Program-made: the position numbers and the translations under genes
In this document: positions 25,391 through 33,405 of the stretch, piece by piece
How positions within the stretch are numbered: position 1 is the first letter of the stretch
How the letters are laid out: every line of letters begins with the position of its first letter
Assembly: GCF_021530565.1 (NCBI RefSeq)
Contig: NZ_JAKGBI010000017.1
Coordinates: 83,802-147,801, forward strand
Source: Pseudoalteromonas sp. SMS1
GTDB taxonomy: Bacteria > Pseudomonadota > Gammaproteobacteria > Enterobacterales > Alteromonadaceae
Length of the DNA: 64,000 nt
Direction of reading: 5' to 3'
The notes under the pieces: generated by a model
What the model was told of the DNA's origin: nothing
What the model saw: the letters and a program-made list of their open reading frames with translations, nothing else
Database searches by the model: none

Positions 25391-26495
25391 ATGTTTGCTC
25401 AACTTGCAGTTTTGCTGCCACTATTTGGGCAATCGCGAGACTCGCTGTTAAACCTGGCGATTCGATACCGAATAAGTTGATCAACCCCACCAAACCATGT
25501 TGTTCAGGCCCTTCAATTTGAAAATCTTGTTGCCCCTGACGCTGTGTCTTTGGACGGATCCCTGTGTAACCGGCTTGCAGACGTTGTTTGTCTACATTTG
25601 GCCAATAGCGTTTGATAGCGTGATAAAAGGCGTCTAGCGCGCTGGCATCGGTATCATAATTAAGTGTCTCAATAAACTGTGTATCTGGGCCAAAACGCAG
25701 CTGTCCAGCCAAGTCCAGCGTGGCATGAATACCAAGTCCATGTTGCTCTGGGACTGGGTAAACCAAGTGCTTGAAAGGGTGACGACCTTGGTAACTGAAA
25801 TACTGACCACGACAATAGTGAATGGGCGGAATGTGAATGCCCGATAGTCCCTCAATTAACGTGGCATTATGTTGTGCAAATAACCCCCCTGCATTAATGA
25901 GTTGGCGACAGCTCAATGCAAATGGCGCGCCATCGCACTCGAGTGAGACATGAAACCCATGCGCACAGGGAGTGGCTCGAATAAATCGTGTACAAGGTAC
26001 GTATTGCCCTTGGTTGCGTTCAAGTTGGCCTAGTAGTGAAAGCATAAACTGGTGGCTATCTACAATCCCAGTTGAGGGAGAATAGAGTCCTGCCATCGCA
26101 TTAAGTTGCGGCGCTTTTTGTGCCAATTGTGACTGGCTTAACCAATATAAGTCGTCTACACCATTGTGTTGCGCTTGGGCTAAAAGCGACGCAAGTTTTG
26201 CTTCTTCTTGCGTATTTTGCGCGGTGATTACTTTACCTATTTGAGCATACGGTACACCGTACTTGATGCAATGTGTATAGAGCTGGGCTTTGCCAGCAAC
26301 ACAGGTGTTTGCTTTTAAACTGTGACTTGGGTAATAAATACCAGCGTGAATGACTTCGCTATTTCTACTGCTCGTATGCTCGCCAAAGTGATGTGCTTGC
26401 TCAATCAAGACGACGTCGGTGTGTTGACTTAGTCTTGCTGCGATGGCAAGTCCAATAGCGCCTGCACCGATTACTAACGTGTCGGTTTGCTCCAT
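25389..26495 (-). CDS. FAD-dependent oxidoreductase, L-2-hydroxyglutarate oxidase-like (LhgO/DAO family)
   Basis: A 368-aa flavoprotein with an N-terminal FAD-binding motif VIGAGAIGLAIAARL (Gly10, Gly12, Gly15) and the stretch TSSRNSEVIHAGIYYP, which is characteristic of L-2-hydroxyglutarate dehydrogenases/oxidases. LINAGGLFAQ and GIRPKTQ follow, as in the DAO superfamily. The likely reaction is oxidation of L-2-hydroxyglutarate to 2-oxoglutarate, but related hydroxy or amino acid substrates cannot be excluded. ATG 26495 was chosen because it starts just before the FAD motif; ATG 26534 would add 13 residues. The gene is followed by a bidirectional hairpin. Confidence 0.85.
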   Translation of the reverse strand: MEQTDTLVIGAGAIGLAIAARLSQHTDVVLIEQAHHFGEHTSSRNSEVIHAGIYYPSHSLKANTCVAGKAQLYTHCIKYGVPYAQIGKVITAQNTQEEAKLASLLAQAQHNGVDDLYWLSQSQLAQKAPQLNAMAGLYSPSTGIVDSHQFMLSLLGQLERNQGQYVPCTRFIRATPCAHGFHVSLECDGAPFALSCRQLINAGGLFAQHNATLIEGLSGIHIPPIHYCRGQYFSYQGRHPFKHLVYPVPEQHGLGIHATLDLAGQLRFGPDTQFIETLNYDTDASALDAFYHAIKRYWPNVDKQRLQAGYTGIRPKTQRQGQQDFQIEGPEQHGLVGLINLFGIESPGLTASLAIAQIVAAKLQVEQT

Positions 26496-26569
26496 GGTGA
26501 GTTTACTCTTTCCTCGGTTGGGGAGTCCGCGCATCTGCCATCCATATGGGTGATAACATAGGGCGGTGG

Positions 26570-27016
26570 TTACTTTGTGGCGCGCTCAATGACCGCAGCG
26601 GTCATTCTAGACACACAACACAACTCACCTTTAGCATTGGTGATTTTGATTTCCCAAACTGAGGTACGTTTACCTAAGTGAAGGGGTTTAGCCACTGCTG
26701 TGAGTATGCCATTTCGAGAGGCTTTTAAATGATTGGCATTGATCTCCTGCCCGACACAGTAATAACGCTCAAAGTCGACGACGAAATTGGCAGCATAACT
26801 TGCCACTGTTTCAGCCAGGGCAACATTCGCTCCCCCATGGACCATACCAATAGGATTGTGGTGATGTGGTGTCGCGGGCATGGTTGCAACAAGGTAGTCA
26901 TCACCAATCTCACTAATTTCTATGCCAAGAGTGGCCATTAAAGAGCCTTTGCCATGGAGCCCTTGGTCTAGGGATTGACAAAGCGCCTTGGTGATCGGTC
27001 TAAACCAAATACTCAT
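26570..27016 (-). CDS. Hotdog-fold thioesterase (MenI/YdiI-EntH family)
   Basis: A 148-aa hotdog protein close to YdiI and EntH of E. coli. Matching stretches are ATLGIEISEIGDDYLVATMPATPHHHNPIG, MVHGGANVALAETVASYAA (catalytic Glu), GQEINANHLKASRNGILTAVAKPLHLGKRTSVWEI and LCCVSRMTAAV. The family hydrolyses aryl- or acyl-CoA and acyl-carrier thioesters. YdiI acts on 1,4-dihydroxy-2-naphthoyl-CoA; EntH clears misloaded EntB. Either role is possible here; the gene is ~20 kb from the ent operon, so menaquinone or general clearance is at least as likely. It is 20 nt upstream-adjacent to the S4 gene in the same direction. Confidence 0.87.
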   Translation of the reverse strand: MSIWFRPITKALCQSLDQGLHGKGSLMATLGIEISEIGDDYLVATMPATPHHHNPIGMVHGGANVALAETVASYAANFVVDFERYYCVGQEINANHLKASRNGILTAVAKPLHLGKRTSVWEIKITNAKGELCCVSRMTAAVIERATK

Positions 27017-27036
27017 GTTTTTCCTTGATAGTTTAA

Positions 27037-27432
27037 TTAACCAAATGAAATAGGCTTTCGACCCGTCTTACTGTCCACTTTGGGTTGCTTGTTACGCTTT
27101 TTATTGGACTGTTTTTTTTGGGACTTTTTGGTCGTAGCGTGTGTGTGTGCCTGCTTGGTTGTCGGGGTGTTTGCTGACATCGCAGGTTTGGGGTTTGGGG
27201 TTGCGCCTTCAGCCAATGTTAGCAAGAATGCGTCACCATCAAAGTAAAGGCTATCTCCAGAATACATTTTTTTACGTTTTTGAGTGCATAGTTCATTATT
27301 GACAGTAATGTATCCCAGTGCAATTAATTGCTTGGCTTGACCACCTGTTTCTGCGAAGTCGAGTACTTTTAATAGGTTACAAAGCTCGATCGGTTCTTCT
27401 TCGAGTTCAATTTCGATGTATTCTTGATTCAT
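27037..27432 (-). CDS. S4-domain RNA-binding protein (YbcJ-like) with basic tail
   Basis: A 131-aa protein. The N-terminal ~75 residues are an S4 RNA-binding domain (IELCNLLKVLDFAETGGQAKQLIALGYITVNNELCTQKRKKMYSGD), as in YbcJ/RqcP-type small proteins. The C-terminal ~50 residues are a low-complexity, lysine-rich tail (KKSQKKQSNKKRNKQ) ending GRKPISFG. YbcJ homologues are about 70 aa, so the tail is an addition. A role in ribosome or RNA binding is inferred; no specific function is known to me. Confidence 0.82.
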   Translation of the reverse strand: MNQEYIEIELEEEPIELCNLLKVLDFAETGGQAKQLIALGYITVNNELCTQKRKKMYSGDSLYFDGDAFLLTLAEGATPNPKPAMSANTPTTKQAHTHATTKKSQKKQSNKKRNKQPKVDSKTGRKPISFG

Positions 27433-27594
27433 ATCACAACTCTAAAAACGTCTTTGCGACAGTATACCGCGCAGACAAGATGAATGACGAAACTTTTTCG
27501 TGAAAGTGGGGGTCTTTAATGTAATTGCAGCAATTGGTGTGTATTTTGCTAGCAATTTGATTAATTCCATTATGACAACACAGGGAGACCTACG

Positions 27595-27867
27595 ATGGGT
27601 ATTCGCTCTGCATTAAGAAAAGAATTAATGAATTTAGACGCGCTGGGCTTAATGACAGCCGATGACGTTCGTGCGTATCTAAATACTCATCTCAAAAGAG
27701 CACAGGATAAACTGACTCTTATCTCGCGTTTTAACACGCACCATAGTCAGGTACAAGTAGGACTACCGAGCACAGAAAAAGGCTTGGTTTTTGAAAAGCA
27801 TCGTCTCTTTAAAGATGTCTTATACCCCAAATCGTCTGTGCAAAAGTGGGTCGCAACAACGCAGTAG
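27595..27867 (+). CDS. Small protein of unknown function
   Basis: A 90-aa soluble protein (MGIRSALRKELMNLDALGLMTADDV at the start, SSVQKWVATTQ at the end) with no signal peptide or membrane segment. A good ribosome binding site, AGGGAG, lies 7 nt before ATG 27595. The composition is balanced and coding-like, with two predicted helices in the first half. I do not recognise a family. It is a single-gene unit that converges on the Fe-binding protein gene, with a dyad in the 98-nt gap between them. Confidence 0.65.
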   Translation: MGIRSALRKELMNLDALGLMTADDVRAYLNTHLKRAQDKLTLISRFNTHHSQVQVGLPSTEKGLVFEKHRLFKDVLYPKSSVQKWVATTQ

Positions 27868-27908
27868 ATGGTTCAGTTTGCTGCGCTATTTTGTTACAAA
27901 GCTGCACA

Positions 27909-27936
27909 ATCATGACGCAACACGTTGTGACATGAT
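27909..27936. repeat. 28-nt dyad between convergent genes
   Basis: ATCATG and CATGAT enclose CGCAAC and GTTGTG around a central AC, with single A-A mismatches between the two helices. There is no T run on either strand, so it is either an unusual 3' end hairpin or a protein-binding dyad. Confidence 0.55.
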
Positions 27937-27965
27937 CATTACCTAAACTCGTATAAATAGGCGGG

Positions 27966-28943
27966 TTAGCTTTGGGGTAATACAGCGTCTATTTTTTGGG
28001 TGTATTGCAAACTTTTATTTATATTTTCTAACGCCGGATCAAACGGCAGCATGTAGCCTTCGATCTCCATGACTGGAAATTCATTAATCAGCTTCGCATA
28101 CATTTTTTGGGTTTCTGGCAAAAGCAGGAAGTCGATAAACTTTAACGCATTGCGTTTGTTAGGGGCATGTTTGGCAATCGCCGCTGTGGTTGTTGAAACG
28201 GGTGTTTTTCCATTTGCCATTTGCAAAAAGTGCATCTCAAGTTGCGTTGCAATTTTCACATCTTGCTTGTTACTCGACTGTTTCATCATATGCCAATAGT
28301 AATGATTGGCCAATGCAAATTGACATTGCCCTTTCGCCAACGCGCGCAGTTGATCTCTGTCTCCGCCCGATGGACGTTTTGCCAGAAGCTGATTTGCATA
28401 CGGCAACCAACTGGTATTCGTCGGGTTATCACTGGCGAGCAAACTGGCAAAGAGGGTCCGGTTATAGCTATGTCGCCAATCTCTGACACAAAATTGCCCT
28501 TTGGCGAACGGGGCATTCAATTGCGCAAATTGTTTCGGAACCGGGAGATTACGGCGTGTCTTAGTAAATAGGGCACGTGTTCGCATAGATACACTGACCC
28601 AATGCTGATCTGGGTCTTTAAATACGCTAGGTACGTCCGACCACTTCTTTAAATCATTCATTGGTTGCAGCAGCGTGCGATGCGTACTGAGTTGCACTAG
28701 ATCAGAGCTTAGTATCACATCGGCGCGAGAGTTTGCTCCATCAGCACTGAGTCGCGAGAGTAAAAATTGAGACTTGCCATTAACCACATTAACGCGAATA
28801 CCACTTTGCTGTTCAAACGCCTGTACCATAGGCTTGATCAATTCGTATTTTCGAAATGAGTAAACGTTGAGCTCTTCTTTGGCTAAAATCTGGGTACTTA
28901 GTAGCAAAATCGGGTAAAAACAGCAAAGTTTACTTTTAATCAT
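27966..28943 (-). CDS. Fe(III) ABC transporter periplasmic binding protein (FutA/FbpA-like)
   Basis: A 325-aa extracellular solute-binding protein with a signal peptide (CCFYPILLLSTQILA). The fold segments match ferric-binding proteins: EELNVYSFRKYELIKPMVQAFEQQSGIRVNVVNGKSQFLLSRLSADGANSRADVILSSD near the N terminus, SMRTRALFTKTRRNL, PSGGDRDQLRALAKGQCQFALANHYY with the tyrosine pair region, and NALKFIDFLLLPETQKMYA near the end. No permease or ATPase gene lies nearby, so it must use a distant partner or act otherwise. ATG 28943 has no clear ribosome binding site and lies 2 bp from a Fur-like dyad. Confidence 0.87.
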   Translation of the reverse strand: MIKSKLCCFYPILLLSTQILAKEELNVYSFRKYELIKPMVQAFEQQSGIRVNVVNGKSQFLLSRLSADGANSRADVILSSDLVQLSTHRTLLQPMNDLKKWSDVPSVFKDPDQHWVSVSMRTRALFTKTRRNLPVPKQFAQLNAPFAKGQFCVRDWRHSYNRTLFASLLASDNPTNTSWLPYANQLLAKRPSGGDRDQLRALAKGQCQFALANHYYWHMMKQSSNKQDVKIATQLEMHFLQMANGKTPVSTTTAAIAKHAPNKRNALKFIDFLLLPETQKMYAKLINEFPVMEIEGYMLPFDPALENINKSLQYTQKIDAVLPQS

Positions 28944-28944
28944 C

Positions 28945-28963
28945 GCAAATAAGAATTATTATC
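28945..28963. promoter_or_regulatory. Putative Fur box between Fe-binding protein and c-di-GMP genes
   Basis: GCAAATAAGAATTATTATC matches 14 of 19 positions of the Fur consensus by eye. It lies in the 30-nt gap between the two divergent start codons, so binding could affect both genes. The match is clearly weaker than the site at 8978-9000. Confidence 0.55.
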
Positions 28964-28973
28964 AAGTGGTGCA

Positions 28974-31724
28974 ATGGTACAGTGTTATGAGCGGATGTCT
29001 AGAGTAAAAAAGTGGGATAAAGTGTTTCAAACGCCAGCCAAGTTTGGTGGTTGGGTATATGGCATTTATTTATGTGTGATATGTTACGTTGGATTTGAAT
29101 TCAATACGCATTTCAAACAACGAACGCATCATCAGCTTGAACAGCATGTGTCACTCTATCAGTCACGATTGAGCGATCAGCTGCAGCGTTTTGCCCATCT
29201 ACTGTATTCTATTGAAGCCTATCTCCGAGCGCGTTCTGATATAACACCGGAGCAGTTTTATCATTTGGCGCAATCACAATTGGCGGGCCTGGAACTTGAG
29301 TTAAGTTTAGAGTCGTATGCCATTATCGATAGCCATCAAGTTTCTCAGTTAGAAGAGCAGTATCAATCATTGGGCTTTTTTGATTTTAAAGTGCGCTTAC
29401 CCAGTGATATAAAGGGGTTGTATCTAACCACCTTAAAAGCGGCGCCAGTGTCTGAGTTTGGTCATTTAGTTGGTACTGCTGTGGCTGTCACTGATCCATT
29501 TATGCAGCGTCTCGCTAAGAATGAGCTGCAAGCATTAAAGTGGCCACAGGGGCAGCGTTGGAGTGTTGTGATAGAACAATTTGTTCACCAACTTCCTGAG
29601 TCACAAAGAGCACTTGGTATTGGATTTCAACTTAACCACCTGCTTGAAGGGCTTTTTAGTCAGCTGTACCAAAACAGTGGTCATCATATGCGTGTGTTTG
29701 CGGGTAAGCAGCAATTGTTTAGCTCTGACTGGCAAAATCAGTTCGATCTTGCTAATAAAACCGCGGGGATCACCGAGGAAATTGACTTTTTCGGCACGCC
29801 AGTTTCAATGCACCTTTATACGCAGGCACAACTATCTCCTTCGCTGTTACACAACACACCACTTATCATTGTGCTAGTGACCTTGATTGCCGCGGCACTT
29901 GGTTCAATGGTTTTATTGCAAGTACGCTACTTAACAGCACGCCATGACACCATCAATAGTCTCGTTGAAGAGCGAACAGCCAGTTTGGCGCAGGCGAACC
30001 AGCAAATTCAACACGAATCGAATAAACGTCTTACAGCACTTCAACAGCACATTGTTGCTGAGCGTAAATATAAAAGCCTCTTTGTGAATAGCAGTGAAGG
30101 TTTATTTGTCTTGGATAAACACGGTGTACTTGTTGATACCAACCCTGCTTTCAAGGCGCTTTTACTCGGTGAAACCCATGCATCTACCAGATTGACCTTG
30201 AGTGACTTAATGCTAGACAGCGAGGTTGCTGCAAGGTGGCAAGAGATGGTTGCACAATTGCAGCCGCACGACGAATTAGAGTGGTTAGCTGGTTCTCATC
30301 AAACAAGCGGCGTTTGGGTGAGACAAACAGGCTCCTGGATATGTCATAGTCATGAGGTTATCTACGAAGGGCGAATTACGGATGTCACGACACTGAAGTT
30401 GTTCAATGAGCAACTCCAGTATAAAGCCCAGCATGACAGCTTAACAGACTTGCTCAATCGTCAAACGTTTTTGCAACTGGTAGAGGCCAATCGTACCGAA
30501 GCGCCGGGGGAGTTTATTTTACTGTACCTCGATTTAGATCGTTTCAAGCTCATTAACGATACGCTGGGGCATTTGGCGGGTGATAAATTACTGATAGAGT
30601 TTGCCACGAGGATGCGTGAACTCGTCGGCAGCTTTGCGGATATTGCCCGCTTAGGGGGAGATGAGTTTGCAATCTTACTCAATGCCAATAGGTTAGCCAT
30701 GCCTCTTGAGCTGTTACTTGAAGACATATTAACTGCTATTCGCGTTCCGTTTGAATATCAAGGCACGATGCATACGGTCAGTGGCAGTGTTGGTGTCAGG
30801 CGCTTTACGGCACCATGTCTGAATTATGAAGCCGAAAAGCTACTGCATGATGCCGACGTTGCCATGTATGAGGCCAAAAAGCGAGGGAAAAATGACTATT
30901 ACATTTTCACTTCAGCGATTGCGACTCAAGCATCTAGGAGACTACAGGTGGAGCGGGCGCTGCATACGCTTAATATGGATCAAGAATTGTCTTTACGCTT
31001 TCAACCGATTTACCGTCGCGGTGGAGAAATTGTGGTGGGCTTCGAAGCATTGGTGCGTTGGCACAGCCCTACACTCGGGGTTGTTAGTCCCGCTGAATTT
31101 ATTCCAATTGCAGAAGAGTGTGCGCAAATCGTGAAGTTGGGACAGTGGGTATTTCAACATGCCATTCGCTTCAAGCAGCAGTTACCTGACAATGAGATGT
31201 TTGTCAGTGTTAATGTGTCGCCTATTCAATTGCAACATAAAGGATTTATGTCTTGGTTATTAACTCAGTTTGAACATGCTGAGTATCGCCCTAATCATTT
31301 TAAAATTGAATTAACGGAGTCCGCCATGATGACAGAAGAAATATCTCTGATAGCGCCGCTACAAAAGTTGCATGATCTTGGGTTTGGTATCTATATTGAT
31401 GACTTTGGTACTGGCTACAGTAGCTTATCAAGGCTCAATGTGTTGCCTGTTGATGGGGTGAAAATTGATAGAGCATTTATCAATGGTATTGAAGGCGCCG
31501 GCAAACCAAGGCAATTGATTGAAGCAATTTGTGCGATGGCTAAAAGCTTTAATTTGACGGTCACGGCGGAGGGCATTGAGCAGTTCGCGCAATTACAGAC
31601 TCTATCTACACTATACTGCCAGCAAATGCAGGGATATTTTATGAGCAAGCCACTTTGCGATTTTGAAGCGCTTCAATTACTCCATCATCACGGATCTAAA
31701 AAATTACTCAATGAGGTAAGTTAA
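28974..31724 (+). CDS. CHASE-PAS-GGDEF-EAL c-di-GMP turnover protein
   Basis: A 916-aa inner-membrane sensor. A membrane helix (about 26-44) and a second (about 285-313) enclose a periplasmic CHASE-like domain (RLSDQLQRFAHLLYSIEAYLRARSDITPEQF). A PAS domain (about 365-480) precedes the GGDEF domain, with LTDLLNRQTFL, LINDTLGHLAGD and an intact RLGGDEFAILL near 560. The RxxD inhibitory site is absent (GSFA in its place). The EAL domain has FEALVRW, VNVSPIQL, ELTESAMM, DDFGTGYSSLSRL and TAEGIE, so the phosphodiesterase residues look complete. Both activities are possible. The start is ATG 28974 (alternative ATG 28995). Confidence 0.94.
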   Translation: MVQCYERMSRVKKWDKVFQTPAKFGGWVYGIYLCVICYVGFEFNTHFKQRTHHQLEQHVSLYQSRLSDQLQRFAHLLYSIEAYLRARSDITPEQFYHLAQSQLAGLELELSLESYAIIDSHQVSQLEEQYQSLGFFDFKVRLPSDIKGLYLTTLKAAPVSEFGHLVGTAVAVTDPFMQRLAKNELQALKWPQGQRWSVVIEQFVHQLPESQRALGIGFQLNHLLEGLFSQLYQNSGHHMRVFAGKQQLFSSDWQNQFDLANKTAGITEEIDFFGTPVSMHLYTQAQLSPSLLHNTPLIIVLVTLIAAALGSMVLLQVRYLTARHDTINSLVEERTASLAQANQQIQHESNKRLTALQQHIVAERKYKSLFVNSSEGLFVLDKHGVLVDTNPAFKALLLGETHASTRLTLSDLMLDSEVAARWQEMVAQLQPHDELEWLAGSHQTSGVWVRQTGSWICHSHEVIYEGRITDVTTLKLFNEQLQYKAQHDSLTDLLNRQTFLQLVEANRTEAPGEFILLYLDLDRFKLINDTLGHLAGDKLLIEFATRMRELVGSFADIARLGGDEFAILLNANRLAMPLELLLEDILTAIRVPFEYQGTMHTVSGSVGVRRFTAPCLNYEAEKLLHDADVAMYEAKKRGKNDYYIFTSAIATQASRRLQVERALHTLNMDQELSLRFQPIYRRGGEIVVGFEALVRWHSPTLGVVSPAEFIPIAEECAQIVKLGQWVFQHAIRFKQQLPDNEMFVSVNVSPIQLQHKGFMSWLLTQFEHAEYRPNHFKIELTESAMMTEEISLIAPLQKLHDLGFGIYIDDFGTGYSSLSRLNVLPVDGVKIDRAFINGIEGAGKPRQLIEAICAMAKSFNLTVTAEGIEQFAQLQTLSTLYCQQMQGYFMSKPLCDFEALQLLHHHGSKKLLNEVS

Positions 31725-31730
31725 TAGTTG

Positions 31731-31753
31731 ACCTCAACTTTGCTTGAGGTTTT
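31731..31753 (+). terminator. Terminator after the GGDEF-EAL gene
   Basis: ACCTCAA and TTGAGGT form a 7-bp stem around CTTTGC, followed by TTT. It lies immediately after the stop codon. Confidence 0.65.
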
Positions 31754-31804
31754 AAGGTGTGGTTATTCACTTAGGGAATCATCTGAGGCACAAAGGGGAA
31801 TAAC

Positions 31805-32626
31805 ATGAATCAAACACAATTGGCTATTTATTTATCAAAACTAGATATACAAGATGCTATCTCAAATGACTTGATATTGGTTGGTAAACTCATTCAGGCA
31901 CACATCAATCGCTTTAGTTTCAGTAGCTTTAATGCAATGCAAAATAAAATCCTCAGTACCAGTGATGATGAGTTGTTTGAGCGATTAATAGTGCAACAAC
32001 AAGGCGGCTACTGTTTTGAGCATAACAAAATTGCCATGCTGGCGTTACGCGCGATGGGTTTTAATGTTTCGCCATTACTGGGAAGGGTGCTATTAAATGG
32101 CACTAAAACGAATGCCCGGACACATCGGCTAACCCAGTTAACATTTCAAGGTAACACATATCTGGTAGACGTTGGTTTTGGCGTTAAAACACCGCGTATT
32201 CCTATTCCAATTGAGCGCAGTGCTAACATTGCTGAAGGCATTAACGAATACCATATTAAAAGAACTGCAAACAGTGTAACCGTGTCCTTACTAGAGCCTG
32301 AGCGAGTTACTTTGTATCAAGTTGATTTGCTTGATACCTATGAAAGTGATTGTGATGTCGGCCACTTCTATAGCCATCAACATCCAGAGGCGAGCTTCGT
32401 AAACAACCTAGTTGTATCACGGATCTCCGAGCATGAACGCTTTGTACTACGGAATTTAAGTTATCTTTATTTTAATGAGCGCTCCGGTGAGCACATTGAG
32501 CGCTCAGTAGATAGTGTTGAGCAGCTATGTGAGATATTACGCAAGACTTTCTATTTAGCGCCGATGACAGATGATGTGAGGTGGGTGTTTGATAAAGTGA
32601 ACACCAGACGTCTACAAGCCAACTAG
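31805..32626 (+). CDS. Arylamine N-acetyltransferase (NAT)
   Basis: A 273-aa cytoplasmic enzyme that transfers acetyl from acetyl-CoA to arylamines or hydrazines. The catalytic triad is visible: Cys70 in QGGYCFEHN, His107 in ARTHRL and Asp122 in LVDVGFG. The length is usual for bacterial NATs. AAGGGG precedes ATG 31805. It is a single gene; its TAG stop lies inside the left arm of a terminator shared with the convergent DUF2959 gene. Physiological substrate unknown; xenobiotic or secondary metabolite acylation is possible. Confidence 0.93.
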   Translation: MNQTQLAIYLSKLDIQDAISNDLILVGKLIQAHINRFSFSSFNAMQNKILSTSDDELFERLIVQQQGGYCFEHNKIAMLALRAMGFNVSPLLGRVLLNGTKTNARTHRLTQLTFQGNTYLVDVGFGVKTPRIPIPIERSANIAEGINEYHIKRTANSVTVSLLEPERVTLYQVDLLDTYESDCDVGHFYSHQHPEASFVNNLVVSRISEHERFVLRNLSYLYFNERSGEHIERSVDSVEQLCEILRKTFYLAPMTDDVRWVFDKVNTRRLQAN

Positions 32627-32646
32627 GGAGATTTAGTTGGCTTGTT
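32616..32646. terminator. Bidirectional terminator overlapping the NAT stop codon
   Basis: AAGCCAACTA and TAGTTGGCTT are perfect 10-bp arms around an 8-nt loop. The left arm contains the last NAT codons and stop. It lies between convergent genes. Confidence 0.75.
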
Positions 32647-32656
32647 CTGCCTAGCT

Positions 32657-33319
32657 TTAGCTTTTGTTCATTTGCTCAATAAAGCTGGTGGAATCCGCAA
32701 TGGAGCGATTCATATCACTGATTAAACTTTGGATATCTCGCTTCAAGTTGGTGAATTCCCCTTTGATAGCTGCGATAGCTTGCGCATTGAGATTGTGTTT
32801 TAAGTACAACACATTGTCTTTCATTGAATCGAGCACTGGTTGCATTTTCGCTTCACTTTTGCGCATAGAGCGGATCAATTTTTTATATTGTTGTTGGGTT
32901 TGCTGCAACTTTTTCTCGCTACTGCGTTTGAGTTGAGGGTTTGAGTACTGCTCTAGTTCATTTTGCCACTCGTCAAACAAGGCTTCTGCAACAGACTCTA
33001 CTTTATTGATGTTGGCTGTAACCGTTTCAGCCGAGCTTTGGCTGGCTTCATAATCACTGTTTAGTTGCTCATAGACGGTTTGCAATTCTCCGCCATCAAA
33101 GTCTATCAAAACAGACAGTCTCTCGAGTGCACTTTGAAACTCTTGTTGAGATGCTTGTTGTGACGCCTGAGTATCTTCAACACGGTCAACGAGAATATCT
33201 CGCTTGTGCACACCCACTTGCTCCCAAGCGGCATAGTAGGCATTTTGTGCACTTTTACAGCCGCTCAGAAGCGTAGCGACTAAAATCATTATGGTTATTT
33301 GTAGGTATTTTAGAGGCAT
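32657..33319 (-). CDS. DUF2959 family lipoprotein
   Basis: A 220-aa protein with a lipoprotein signal (MILVATLLSGC, Cys21) and a mature part that is almost wholly helical and Gln/Ser/Lys-rich, likely coiled coil (QQASQQEFQSALERLS, KKLQQTQQQYKKLIRSMRKSE). The motif AYYAAWEQVGVHKRDILVDRVE just after the cysteine is the DUF2959 signature. AAGGATAAAG precedes ATG 33319. The family is found in marine gammaproteobacteria; function is unknown and presumably structural in the periplasm. Confidence 0.85.
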   Translation of the reverse strand: MPLKYLQITIMILVATLLSGCKSAQNAYYAAWEQVGVHKRDILVDRVEDTQASQQASQQEFQSALERLSVLIDFDGGELQTVYEQLNSDYEASQSSAETVTANINKVESVAEALFDEWQNELEQYSNPQLKRSSEKKLQQTQQQYKKLIRSMRKSEAKMQPVLDSMKDNVLYLKHNLNAQAIAAIKGEFTNLKRDIQSLISDMNRSIADSTSFIEQMNKS

Positions 33320-33405
33320 ACTTTATCCTTTAACGTTAATTGGCTACTTTAAATTATGAAGCGGATTGGTAAGATGTGCAAAGTTATCATTGACAATGAA
33401 TCATC

